From Enterococcus timonensis (lineage in GTDB: Bacteria; Bacillota; Bacilli; Lactobacillales; Enterococcaceae), in NCBI RefSeq assembly GCF_900104595.1, contig NZ_FNVY01000004.1, forward strand, positions 496,001-560,000: a DNA stretch of 64,000 nt. The letters run 5' to 3'. Position 1 is the stretch's first letter. Each line of letters opens with the position of its first letter. The notes beneath the pieces are model-generated. The model worked only from the letters and a program-made list of their open reading frames with translations, did no database searches and had not been told where the DNA came from. Shown here in pieces: positions 1 through 8,273 of this stretch. Made by a program: the position numbers and the translations under genes.

Positions 1-167
1 TTTTCTTGATCCCAGTTAGTAAAATTAGGAGTAGCAGTGACGGGAATATCTTTGATTAAGAAATCGGGCGTCAACTCCTCAAGAGGCAGACCGGTTAAAT
101 TGATCAAAATATTTTGGGAGCTCGGCTGCAGTTGCAAAAATTCTTCGACTGTTAAACCGTACATCAT
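1..167 (-). CDS. N-terminal fragment of an unidentified protein
   Basis: The first 55 codons of a minus-strand gene that runs off the left edge. Two adjacent ATG codons (165-167 and 162-164) follow a strong AAGGAGGG site at 171-178, which fixes the start. The peptide begins MMYGLTVEEFLQLQ and is hydrophilic with no signal peptide. The opening slightly recalls the N-terminus of PucR-type regulators, but too little is visible to name it. It is divergent from the tetR-ABC operon. Confidence 0.6.
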   Translation of the reverse strand, partial: MMYGLTVEEFLQLQPSSQNILINLTGLPLEELTPDFLIKDIPVTATPNFTNWDQE

Positions 168-279
168 ATCCCTCCTTTCTTGACTTGGAAATTGTAGCGA
201 GATTTCAAGTTAATTGCAACTATTTAGCTTTTATCTTAGAAAAATTTTCAGAAAAAGTTTTAATTTCGAATAAAAGTAC

Positions 280-335
280 TTGCTATCTGCTGAAAATTTT
301 TTTATAATGACAAGGTGTCATATGACAATCTGTCA
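280..335 (+). promoter_or_regulatory. Promoter and double palindromic operator of the tetR-ABC operon
   Basis: A -35 box TTGCTA (280-285) and a perfect -10 TATAAT (303-308) are 17 bp apart. Two consecutive 13-bp palindromes, each TGACA-N3-TGTCA, lie at 308-320 and 323-335. They overlap the end of the -10 box and the likely transcription start. This is a typical TetR-type operator layout, so autorepression by the next gene is inferred. Confidence 0.75.
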
Positions 336-356
336 CAAAACAGAAAGGAGAGGCCG

Positions 357-1022
357 ATGCCTAAAGAAACTTTTTTTAATTTAGCCAAAGAAAAACAAGA
401 GCGCATTTTGAGTGCGGCACGGATTGAGTTTTCCCGAGCCGATTTAAAAGATGCTTCAGTAAATCAAATTATTAAATTGGCTGATATCCCACGGGGAAGT
501 TTTTACCAGTATTTTGAAGACAAAGAAGATTTATATTTTTATTATTTGTCGAATTTGGGAAAGCAAACGAAAATGAACTTTGAGACTGCATTTAAAGAAA
601 GTCGTGGAGATTTTTTTGTAGCGGTGGAACTTTTTTCAACGACATTTATGACGATGATTTTAGAAGGGCCAGATAAAGAATTTTACGGACACGTGTTTAC
701 TGGCATGGATTTTCATTCCTCCGACAAGGCTTTGCCTTTTAATCATCCGCCTCATCCTCATCACGGTGGGCCAAAAGAATTACCAGAATTTTTAAAGACC
801 GTTGATTTTGAAAAATTAAAACTGGAAAGTCCAGAAGAACTAATGATTTTATTTAAATTAGTGATGACGATTTTTGTCCACACCATCGCCGAAGCCTACA
901 AACCTCAAGAAGATGGGACGCAATTGTCCAAAGAAGAAGTACTGCGCCGCTTTAATTTACGGCTAAATTGGCTGAAATATGGAGCCTATCAAAAACCTAT
1001 TAGTGGCAAGGAGGAAAAATAA
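357..1022 (+). CDS. TetR/AcrR family transcriptional regulator
   Basis: A 221-residue one-domain repressor. Residues about 10-60 form the TetR helix-turn-helix: an amphipathic helix, then ASVNQIIKLADIPRGSFYQYF, the classic recognition-helix pattern ending in YxYF, followed by DKEDLY. The C-terminal ligand domain is variable and contains a His/Pro-rich loop (NHPPHPHHGG) that could bind metal or simply be flexible. An upstream GTG (315) is in frame, but ATG 357 has the GAAAGGAGAGG ribosome site at the right distance. The stop codon abuts the ATG of the ABC exporter gene, so the regulator and the pump are co-transcribed. It probably senses pump substrates and represses through the double palindrome upstream. 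Confidence 0.85.
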   Translation: MPKETFFNLAKEKQERILSAARIEFSRADLKDASVNQIIKLADIPRGSFYQYFEDKEDLYFYYLSNLGKQTKMNFETAFKESRGDFFVAVELFSTTFMTMILEGPDKEFYGHVFTGMDFHSSDKALPFNHPPHPHHGGPKELPEFLKTVDFEKLKLESPEELMILFKLVMTIFVHTIAEAYKPQEDGTQLSKEEVLRRFNLRLNWLKYGAYQKPISGKEEK

Positions 1023-2750
1023 ATGTGGAAAATGTTAAAACGGATGTCACCAGTTTCGTTAATTATGGCCATCTTTTTTATGGTTATTCAAGTAGTAGCA
1101 GATTTGTATTTGCCAACCTTAACGTCAAACATTATTAATGACGGGGTGGCAAAAGGAAATGTCGATTATATTTGGCAAATGGGCTTTATCATGTTGGGAT
1201 TTTCTTTAATTTCAATTGTCGCCGCCCTAGGAAATACGTATTTTGCCACGCGAGAATCACAAAAAGTGGGGAAAAATTTACGTTCAGAAATTTATAGCAA
1301 GGTTGAACATTATTCCAATAATGAATTTGACAAATTCGGCACAGCTTCATTAATTACTAGAACCACCAATGACGTCAACCAAATTCAAATGGTTATCCAA
1401 ATGGCGCTTCGCATGATGATCAACGCACCAATTACTTTAATCGGTGCCAGCTTCATGTCTTATCAAAAAAATTCTCAACTGACTAGAATTTTTATTGTCG
1501 TTTTACCAATTATGGCGGTCTTAATTTTAGTAGTTATGTATTTGGCTGTGCCATTATTCAAAAGTATGCAAGCTAAGACCGACCGTTTGAACTTAGTCTT
1601 TCGTGAAGGTTTAACTGGCGCTCGAGTGATTCGTGCTTTTGACAAAGGGGAATTTGAATCAGAACGATTTGATGTAGCCAATAAAGATTACACGCATGTT
1701 TCCATTAAAGTGCAAACAATTATGGCCGTCATGATGCCCATGATGACTTTAATTATGAGTGGAACTAATATTGCCATCACTTGGTTTGGTGGTCATTACA
1801 TTGCCGATATGACGATGGAAGTCGGAGACATGGTGGCCTTTACTACTTATGCTATGCAAATTTTGATGAGCTTTATGATGTTAGCAATGATTTTCATTTT
1901 TATTCCGCGGGCCCAAGCTTCTGCTGAACGGATTAATGAAGTGTTAGACACGAAAAGTGATGTCCAAGATCTTGCATCTACTAAAGCTTTAACTTATGAA
2001 GGGGATAAAACTACTTTAGCTTTTGACAAAGTTGATTATCGTTACAAAGGCGCAGAATCACCAGCGCTGACGGATATCGATTTTAAAGCTCATTCAGGTG
2101 ACGTTGTGGCCATTATCGGCGGAACTGGTTCTGGTAAATCGACTTTAGTCAATTTAATTCCGCGGTTTTATGATATAGAAAAAGGAAATATTTTGCTAAA
2201 TGGTGTGGACATTGCGACAGTCGCTCAAGCAGATTTGCGCGACGATATTGGTTATGTTCCGCAAAAAGCGGTTCTCTTTTCAGGAACGATTCGTTCTAAT
2301 TTACAATATGGCAATCCTAATGCGACAGATGAAGAAATTTGGAAGGCATTAGAAATTGCTCAAGCCAAAGATTTTGTCAGCGAGTTACCAGATCAACTGG
2401 ATGCCATCGTCGAACAAGGCGGGGATAATTTCTCTGGTGGACAAAAGCAACGGCTAGCAATTGGTCGAGCTTTAATCAAAAAAACAGATGTCTATATTTT
2501 CGATGATTCATTTTCAGCATTAGATTTTAAAACCGATGCTAAATTGCGTGAAGCTTTGAAAGAAAATATTCAAGAAGCCATTTTGATTATTGTGGCTCAA
2601 CGTGTGTCCACAGTTATGCAAGCTGATACGATTCTAGTAATTGACGAAGGTCGACAAGTGGGACGCGGCACGCATCAAGAGTTAATGAGCAATAATCAAA
2701 CGTATCAAGAAATTGTTCATTCCCAATTAAAAGAGGAGGATTTGGACTAA
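1023..2750 (+). CDS. ABC multidrug exporter half-transporter, subunit with non-catalytic Walker B
   Basis: A 575-residue half-exporter: six membrane helices in residues 1-300 (ABC_membrane) and an ATPase domain in 330-575. Walker A is GGTGSGKST (about 366-374) and the signature is FSGGQ (about 470). Walker B reads VYIFDDSFSALD, with Asp where the catalytic Glu should be. In EfrA/LmrC/BmrC/TM287-type heterodimers one subunit carries this degenerate site and pairs with a catalytically intact partner, and the next gene fits that partner. The start follows GGCAAGGAGG and directly abuts the tetR stop. It likely exports drugs or lipophilic compounds at the cytoplasmic membrane. The exact substrate cannot be read from sequence. 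Confidence 0.88.
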   Translation: MWKMLKRMSPVSLIMAIFFMVIQVVADLYLPTLTSNIINDGVAKGNVDYIWQMGFIMLGFSLISIVAALGNTYFATRESQKVGKNLRSEIYSKVEHYSNNEFDKFGTASLITRTTNDVNQIQMVIQMALRMMINAPITLIGASFMSYQKNSQLTRIFIVVLPIMAVLILVVMYLAVPLFKSMQAKTDRLNLVFREGLTGARVIRAFDKGEFESERFDVANKDYTHVSIKVQTIMAVMMPMMTLIMSGTNIAITWFGGHYIADMTMEVGDMVAFTTYAMQILMSFMMLAMIFIFIPRAQASAERINEVLDTKSDVQDLASTKALTYEGDKTTLAFDKVDYRYKGAESPALTDIDFKAHSGDVVAIIGGTGSGKSTLVNLIPRFYDIEKGNILLNGVDIATVAQADLRDDIGYVPQKAVLFSGTIRSNLQYGNPNATDEEIWKALEIAQAKDFVSELPDQLDAIVEQGGDNFSGGQKQRLAIGRALIKKTDVYIFDDSFSALDFKTDAKLREALKENIQEAILIIVAQRVSTVMQADTILVIDEGRQVGRGTHQELMSNNQTYQEIVHSQLKEEDLD

Positions 2751-4645
2751 TGGAAAATAATAAAAAAACAAAAACAACTCCTACTGTTCAACGTCGTGGT
2801 CACGGTCCTGGTGGCGGTATGGGAATGAAACCTGAAAAAGCAAAAAATTTCGGTGGAACTTTGAAACGTCTTTTTGCTTACTTGTCTAAAAAAATCTATT
2901 TAATTATTTTTGTTTTAGTTTTAGCCATAGCTTCAACCATTTTCCAAATTGTAACTCCGAAAATTTTAGGCCGGGCGACTACTGAAATTTTTGCCGGCGT
3001 GCAAAAAGGGATGGATTTAATTGGTCAAGGGGAAACAATCACTGAATTGCCAATTGATTTTGAAAAAATTACCCAGATCATTTTACTAGTCATCATTTTG
3101 TATTTGGGATCGGCGCTCTTTAATTTTATTCAACAATTTGTAATGACCCGGGTTTCACAAAATACTGTTTATGAAATGCGGAAAGATTTAAAAGAAAAAA
3201 TGAATCGCGTGCCGATTAAATATTACGATACGCATTCTAACGGGGACATTATGAGTCGGGCCATTAACGATATGGATAATGTGGCTGGAACTTTGCAACA
3301 AAGTCTGACTCAGTTAATCACGAGTGTCGTGCAATTTGTCGGAGTCTTAGTGATGATGCTGACTATTTCTTGGCAATTAACTTTAGTAGCAATTGCCACG
3401 GTGCCATTAAGTTTAGTTGTCGTAATGATTATTGCACCGAAATCACAAAAATATTTTGCCACTCAACAAAAAAGCTTAGGTTTGCTTAATAATCAAGTGG
3501 AAGAAACTTATGGCGGACATACCGTTGTGAAAAGTTTTAATCACCAAGAAGCCGATATTAAAGATTTTGAAGTAGAAAATGAAAATTTATATATATCTGG
3601 CTGGAAAGCTCAATTTATCTCAGCTTTGATTATGCCGATGATGAACTTTATTAAAAATCTCGGGTACGTTTTTGTTGCCGTTTTAGGTGGGATTAAAGTT
3701 GCCAATGGTCAAATGAATTTAGGGGATGTGCAAGCTTTCTTACAATACACGAACCAATTTTCCCAACCCATTACGCAAATCGCTTCTTTAATGAACACAA
3801 TTCAAAGCACGGTAGCTTCCGCCGAACGAATTTTTGAAGTATTAGACGAAGAAGAAATGGTTAATAAACCTTCCGGACTTAGTGTCGAAGAAAATTCTCC
3901 TTACAAAGTCGCTTTTGAAAATGTTCAATTCGGATATAATGAACAGGCACCTTTGATGACTGACTTTAGCCTCAATGTTTCCTCTGGAGAAATGGTAGCC
4001 ATTGTTGGACCAACTGGTGCTGGTAAGACGACGTTAATTAATTTGCTAGAAAGATTTTATGATGTGACTGGCGGATCAATTCGTTATGAAGGAAAAGACA
4101 CGAGAGATATTGGCCAAAATGATTTGCGGAGTCATTTTTCTATGGTTTTACAAGATACATGGCTCTTTACTGGATCCATTTATGATAATATTTTGTACGG
4201 ACGCCAAGAGGCAACCGAAGAAGAAGTTTACCAAGCAGCGCGCGCCGCTCACGTGGATGATTTTGTTCGGAAATTACCAAACGGCTATAAAACGGTCTTA
4301 AATGAAGAAGCGTCCAATATTTCTCAAGGTCAACGGCAATTGATTACCATTGCGCGAGCATTTTTAGCCAATCCAGATGTTTTAATTCTCGATGAAGCCA
4401 CAAGCTCAGTTGATACACGGACAGAAATTCTGATTCAAAAAGCGATGGGGACTTTGTTGAAACACCGGACAAGTTTTGTCGTCGCTCACCGTTTGTCGAC
4501 CATTCGTGATGCCGATAATATTATTGTGATGGATCACGGTTCGATTGTAGAAACCGGAACTCATGATAATTTAATGGCCAAAAATGGTTTCTACGCTGAT
4601 TTATATAACTCACAATTCGCCAAAGGACCAGTAATCGAAGGTTGA
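2750..4645 (+). CDS. ABC multidrug exporter half-transporter, catalytic partner subunit
   Basis: A 631-residue ABC half-exporter that overlaps the previous gene by 1 bp (TAATG), so translation is coupled. A 30-residue cytosolic leader with a Gly/Met-rich stretch (GHGPGGGMGM) precedes six membrane helices. Walker A is GPTGAGKTT (about 420) and Walker B is VLILDEATSSVD with the catalytic Glu. The signature is altered to ISQGQ. The altered signature here and the Asp in Walker B of the partner would both fall in the same composite nucleotide site. That is the hallmark of asymmetric heterodimeric exporters (EfrB/LmrD/BmrD/TM288). The transcription unit ends at the hairpin 4674-4705. Confidence 0.88.
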   Translation: MENNKKTKTTPTVQRRGHGPGGGMGMKPEKAKNFGGTLKRLFAYLSKKIYLIIFVLVLAIASTIFQIVTPKILGRATTEIFAGVQKGMDLIGQGETITELPIDFEKITQIILLVIILYLGSALFNFIQQFVMTRVSQNTVYEMRKDLKEKMNRVPIKYYDTHSNGDIMSRAINDMDNVAGTLQQSLTQLITSVVQFVGVLVMMLTISWQLTLVAIATVPLSLVVVMIIAPKSQKYFATQQKSLGLLNNQVEETYGGHTVVKSFNHQEADIKDFEVENENLYISGWKAQFISALIMPMMNFIKNLGYVFVAVLGGIKVANGQMNLGDVQAFLQYTNQFSQPITQIASLMNTIQSTVASAERIFEVLDEEEMVNKPSGLSVEENSPYKVAFENVQFGYNEQAPLMTDFSLNVSSGEMVAIVGPTGAGKTTLINLLERFYDVTGGSIRYEGKDTRDIGQNDLRSHFSMVLQDTWLFTGSIYDNILYGRQEATEEEVYQAARAAHVDDFVRKLPNGYKTVLNEEASNISQGQRQLITIARAFLANPDVLILDEATSSVDTRTEILIQKAMGTLLKHRTSFVVAHRLSTIRDADNIIVMDHGSIVETGTHDNLMAKNGFYADLYNSQFAKGPVIEG

Positions 4646-4673
4646 TTTTACAGCGAGTAATAATTTTAAATCT

Positions 4674-4705
4674 TTGCCCATCATTTTTTGATGGGCAATT
4701 TTTTT
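4674..4705 (+). terminator. Rho-independent terminator of the ABC exporter operon
   Basis: Perfect 10-bp arms TTGCCCATCA (4674-4683) and TGATGGGCAA (4689-4698), a TTTTT loop and a seven-T tail. Confidence 0.9.
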
Positions 4706-4785
4706 CAAAAAATTTTTCGGACATCCTAAATTCTTGAGGTTTTAAGCTCGGGAGCTTACAATTAAGTTTAAAGGGGGGGACAAAC

Positions 4786-5544
4786 ATGGATTTTCAATTA
4801 ACGAATCCGGTGGTAGAATATTTAGCCATTCGCGTTCATGATTTGGAAAAAGCGGTGGAATTTTACCGATCGGTGCCAGGTTTAGTTTTGCTTTCTGAAG
4901 AAAATAACTTAGCCTTTTTTAGTTCCCACCATGAGCAAAATGCGTTTTTAATTCTTGAGGATTGGTCAGGGGAAGCAATGTCTGGATCCAGCAAGTTGGC
5001 CCGTCTTGCTTTGCGCGTGGCTGATGCCAGTTCTTTTTATTTGCTCCAGGAAATTTTTACTAAAAAAGATATTCCGCTAATTCACTTGGTGGATGAAAAT
5101 ATCAATAAAGCATTGAGCATCAAGGATCCAGAAGGTAATGTGGTGACTTTTTTTGTTGATGAAAAATCAACTTCACAAAAACATTTATATGAAATGGGTA
5201 AAATTCATCTGCAAGTAAATCAGCTGGATAAAGCGGAAGAATTTTTGGAAAATGTCTTAGGCTTGCCGGTTATTTTTGATCAGGGCCAGTATTTTACCTT
5301 AAATAGTTCCCAGTGGCTCGGTCTGCAAAAAATTGACACCGAGACCAAAAAAGAAGCAGCGGGATTAGATTTTATTGTCGTATCACTACCTAATCAAGAG
5401 GAATTACAAAACTTAGTGGATCAGTTACGGGCAAAAAAAATTGATTTTTTCAAAGACGCGAAATTAACAATTGTGACGATTTTTGACTTATCGGGGGTGG
5501 AATGGTGGTTTGTAGACCGGACGAATCGCAAAGTCCAGCATTAA
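4786..5544 (+). CDS. VOC superfamily protein, CatE-like (two glyoxalase-fold modules)
   Basis: A 252-residue protein with two vicinal-oxygen-chelate modules (about 8-125 and 130-250). Both begin with the typical His-plus-LDKAEEF/LEKAVEF pattern (VHDLEKAVEFYR and IHLQVNQLDKAEEFL). The layout resembles B. subtilis CatE-type extradiol dioxygenases but is shorter (about 285 in CatE). The metal-binding His/His/Glu triad is not obviously complete: the first strand of module 1 has IRVHD and the last strand has WWFVD. A true ring-cleaving activity is therefore unproven, and a binding or glyoxalase-like role is equally possible. The start follows AAAGGGGGGG. The 3' end overlaps the next gene by 43 bp. 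Confidence 0.7.
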   Translation: MDFQLTNPVVEYLAIRVHDLEKAVEFYRSVPGLVLLSEENNLAFFSSHHEQNAFLILEDWSGEAMSGSSKLARLALRVADASSFYLLQEIFTKKDIPLIHLVDENINKALSIKDPEGNVVTFFVDEKSTSQKHLYEMGKIHLQVNQLDKAEEFLENVLGLPVIFDQGQYFTLNSSQWLGLQKIDTETKKEAAGLDFIVVSLPNQEELQNLVDQLRAKKIDFFKDAKLTIVTIFDLSGVEWWFVDRTNRKVQH

Positions 5545-6551
5545 ACGAGCAAAAAAATAATTTGGAAAAAAATCAAGCTAACAAAAAAGCTTTGGACTTT
5601 TTATTTCAAGCCGTTGCTAATCATGATTTTCCAGGATTCGTAGTTTCTTTTTATGAAGATGGAAAATTTTCCACCACCGCTTTTGGTGACCGTCAAGTTG
5701 TGCCAGAACGTTTACCCATGAGAGAAAATTTTTATTTTGATTTAGCCTCGTTGACGAAGATGTTCACGGCGATTTTAACGATTAAAGTTTTTACTGAAAA
5801 AAACTTTTCTTTACATGACCCCGTGCAAAAATTTTTACCAGCATTTGAAAATAAACAAGCAACCGTGATGGACTTATTAACTCACACGGCCCAATTGACG
5901 GGATTCATTAAAAATCGCAACGAATTAGCCAAAGAAGAATTGCAGCACGCTTTATTGAAATTGCAACCAACAGCACCAATTGGCAGTAGCCCGGTGTATT
6001 CCGATCATCATTTTTTGATTTTAGGCTTTTTGTTAGCAGAAATTACCGGGGAAACTTTAGTAAAATTAGTCGACGAAAAAATTAACGACATCATTGGCAG
6101 CAAATTTACTTTTTATCCGCCTAGAGAACTGACGGTGCCCACTCGTCCGATAGATGGCGGTAACGGACAATTTCTTTATAATTTACAAGGAAATGTTCAC
6201 GATCCTAAAGCGCAGATTTTTAACGGAGTAGCTGGTCACGCGGGTTTATTTGGACGGATGGAAGACTTACAACTTTTTTTGAAAAATTTATTAAATAATC
6301 CTCGTTTTTTCGAGGCAAATCAATTACAATTAATCAGTAAAGAGCAAACGCAAGGGTTTTCTCGCAGTGCCGGATTTAAATTAATCGGCAATTATTTTAG
6401 TCATACAGGTTATACAGGAACTTTTTTTATTGGGGAGCCGGATTTAAAAAAAGGGATGATTTTTTTGTGCAATCGACTCCAGTACGGCGACCAACTGGAA
6501 AATTATCTTAAAGTAAGAGATCAATTTATTAAAATCTATTGTAGAGGATGA
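5502..6551 (+). CDS. Serine hydrolase, beta-lactamase/penicillin-binding-protein-like family
   Basis: A 349-residue member of the beta-lactamase-related serine hydrolases (class C / esterase-like). The nucleophile tetrad SLTK (SxxK) sits in DLASLTKMFTA near residue 84. A second-motif Tyr occurs in PVYSDHHFLILG. HTGYTGT near the C-terminus fills the place of the third (KTG-like) box. No signal peptide or membrane anchor is visible, so it is probably cytoplasmic and not a secreted beta-lactamase. The ATG at 5502 lies inside the preceding gene in another frame, behind a G-rich CGGGGGTGGA site. A later start near 5560 lacks a ribosome site, so 5502 is kept with some doubt. It is probably co-transcribed with the neighbouring genes. 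Confidence 0.75.
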   Translation: MVVCRPDESQSPALNEQKNNLEKNQANKKALDFLFQAVANHDFPGFVVSFYEDGKFSTTAFGDRQVVPERLPMRENFYFDLASLTKMFTAILTIKVFTEKNFSLHDPVQKFLPAFENKQATVMDLLTHTAQLTGFIKNRNELAKEELQHALLKLQPTAPIGSSPVYSDHHFLILGFLLAEITGETLVKLVDEKINDIIGSKFTFYPPRELTVPTRPIDGGNGQFLYNLQGNVHDPKAQIFNGVAGHAGLFGRMEDLQLFLKNLLNNPRFFEANQLQLISKEQTQGFSRSAGFKLIGNYFSHTGYTGTFFIGEPDLKKGMIFLCNRLQYGDQLENYLKVRDQFIKIYCRG

Positions 6552-6556
6552 ATTTG

Positions 6557-7522
6557 ATGGAGCCATTATTTTTACAACCAGTTTTTCAAGAAAAAATTTG
6601 GGGCGGAAAAAAATTAGCCGAAGTATTTCACTATGATTTACCTAGTGATACGGTGGGAGAATGCTGGGGAATTTCAGCTCATCCTCACGGTGTTTCGACG
6701 GTTTTAAACGGTCCATACAAAGGAAAAAAACTTAACGAATTGTGGCAAGAAGCGCCGCAATTATTTGGCCATCCTAAAGAAAAAATTTTTCCATTGCTCG
6801 TTAAAATTCTGGATGCTAAAGAAGCCTTGTCCGTCCAAGTGCATCCCGATGATGCTTATGGAGAAAAACATGCCGGAGAACTAGGAAAAACAGAATGCTG
6901 GTACATTATTGACGCCGATCCAGGTGCGGAAATTATTTATGGACATCATGCAAAAACCCGGGAACAATTGGCGGAAATGATTGAAAAAAAAGAATGGGCT
7001 GCCTTATTTACCCATGTACCAGTGAAAGCTGGCGATTTTTTCTACGTGCCAGCAGGAACCATTCATGCAATCGGCGCTGGGGTATTGATTTTGGAAACCC
7101 AACAATCATCTGACACCACTTATCGCGTGTATGATTATGATCGGAAAGATGCTGAGGGAAAATTGCGGGAATTACATTTGAAAGAATCCATTGATGTGAC
7201 GACTGTTCCTCAGAAAAATCCCGTTTTACACACGGTGGAAAAAAATATCGGAAAAAGTTCCATCACAGAATTTGTCCATGCTGAATATTTTTCAGTTTAC
7301 TTGTGGGAAGTGGAAGGGCAATTGAATTTACACGCCACCGCTCCTTATACGTTAGCGACAGTGATTAAAGGCTATGGTCAACTGGAAGTTTTAAATAATA
7401 ACGGTCTAGTGGAAAAAACCTATCCTTTAGAACTAGGGCAACATTTTATTTTACCTAATGAAATTAAAAATTGGCGCATTTCTGGCAGTTTAAAAATTGT
7501 CGCCTCAACGCCAGCTGAATAA
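6557..7522 (+). CDS. manA: Mannose-6-phosphate isomerase, class I
   Basis: A 321-residue type I phosphomannose isomerase, interconverting fructose-6-P and mannose-6-P. The cupin zinc site is visible: QVHPDD (about 95), GKTECWYI with the metal-binding Glu (about 112), and GTIHAIG (about 170) supplying the later His. The family-typical opening FLQPVFQEKIWGG is intact. An in-frame ATG at 6548 has no spacing from the AGAGG site. The ATG at 6557 is 9 bp from it and is the better start. The serine hydrolase stop overlaps this leader, so the genes are coupled. Length is normal for Firmicutes ManA (315-325). Confidence 0.93.
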   Translation: MEPLFLQPVFQEKIWGGKKLAEVFHYDLPSDTVGECWGISAHPHGVSTVLNGPYKGKKLNELWQEAPQLFGHPKEKIFPLLVKILDAKEALSVQVHPDDAYGEKHAGELGKTECWYIIDADPGAEIIYGHHAKTREQLAEMIEKKEWAALFTHVPVKAGDFFYVPAGTIHAIGAGVLILETQQSSDTTYRVYDYDRKDAEGKLRELHLKESIDVTTVPQKNPVLHTVEKNIGKSSITEFVHAEYFSVYLWEVEGQLNLHATAPYTLATVIKGYGQLEVLNNNGLVEKTYPLELGQHFILPNEIKNWRISGSLKIVASTPAE

Positions 7523-7525
7523 AAA

Positions 7526-7560
7526 AACAACCGACCAATTTTTTTGGTCGGTTGTTTTTT
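7526..7560. terminator. Bidirectional terminator between manA and gatD
   Basis: A 13-bp perfect stem (7526-7538 with 7544-7556), a 5-nt loop, and T/A runs on both sides. It can end manA on the plus strand and murT-gatD on the minus strand. Confidence 0.88.
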
Positions 7561-8272
7561 ATCTATTGGTTGATGAATCGCTAAGTAAAACTTCATTACT
7601 TGGTAAGGTGATGCCGGGATATTTTTTTTGGAGCGCCGTTTTAATTAAACGTAACGCCAAAACCGGGTTCCGCGCTAGAATTGGCCCGTGAAAATAAGTA
7701 CCGAAAACATTTTTATAAACAACGCCTTCTGAACCATCTTCTCCGTTATTTCCTTTTCCCATCACCACTTTGCCTAAAGGTTTTTCACCTTCACCTAGAA
7801 AAGTCCGACCGTTGTGATTTTCAAAACCATAATATGTTTCATTGAATTCTTGATTGTAAATTTCCGTATCACCAATAAAACGATTGTGATCTTGGCTTAA
7901 AGTGTAGTGATCTAACGCTGAGATGCCGGGAATTTTTTCGCCATGGGCCCCTAAATAATAATGACCCAACAATTGATAACCGCCACAAACTGCCAGCATC
8001 ACACCATCGTCTTCGATAAATTCAGTGAGGGCTTCTTTTTTTGTTTGAATATCTTCTGAGACAATCAGCTGTTCAAAATCTTGACCGCCGCCAAAGAAAA
8101 TCAAATCGAAATCTTCAGGATGAAATGCTTCATGAATCGAAATGACCGAAGAATGAAAGGCCACGTTCATTTTTTCTGTGTAATATTTCAAAAGTAACAT
8201 ATTACCATTATCGCCGTACGTATTCAGCAAGTTTCCGTAAAGGTGGCCAACTCTAAGTTCAAGATTTTCCAT
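7559..8272 (-). CDS. gatD: Lipid II isoglutaminyl synthase, glutamine amidotransferase subunit GatD
   Basis: A 237-residue class I glutamine amidotransferase (GATase1/CobB-CobQ-like). The catalytic Cys lies in AVCGGYQLLG (about residue 95) and the catalytic His in YFHGPILARN (about 195). It hydrolyses glutamine and passes ammonia to MurT, which amidates the D-Glu of lipid II to D-isoglutamine. This amidation is needed for peptidoglycan cross-linking in many Gram-positives. It lies directly downstream of murT. The ribosome site GGAGGG is embedded around the murT stop, which fits a fixed two-subunit complex. Length and motifs are normal. Confidence 0.93.
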   Translation of the reverse strand: MENLELRVGHLYGNLLNTYGDNGNMLLLKYYTEKMNVAFHSSVISIHEAFHPEDFDLIFFGGGQDFEQLIVSEDIQTKKEALTEFIEDDGVMLAVCGGYQLLGHYYLGAHGEKIPGISALDHYTLSQDHNRFIGDTEIYNQEFNETYYGFENHNGRTFLGEGEKPLGKVVMGKGNNGEDGSEGVVYKNVFGTYFHGPILARNPVLALRLIKTALQKKYPGITLPSNEVLLSDSSTNR

Positions 8273-8273
8273 C

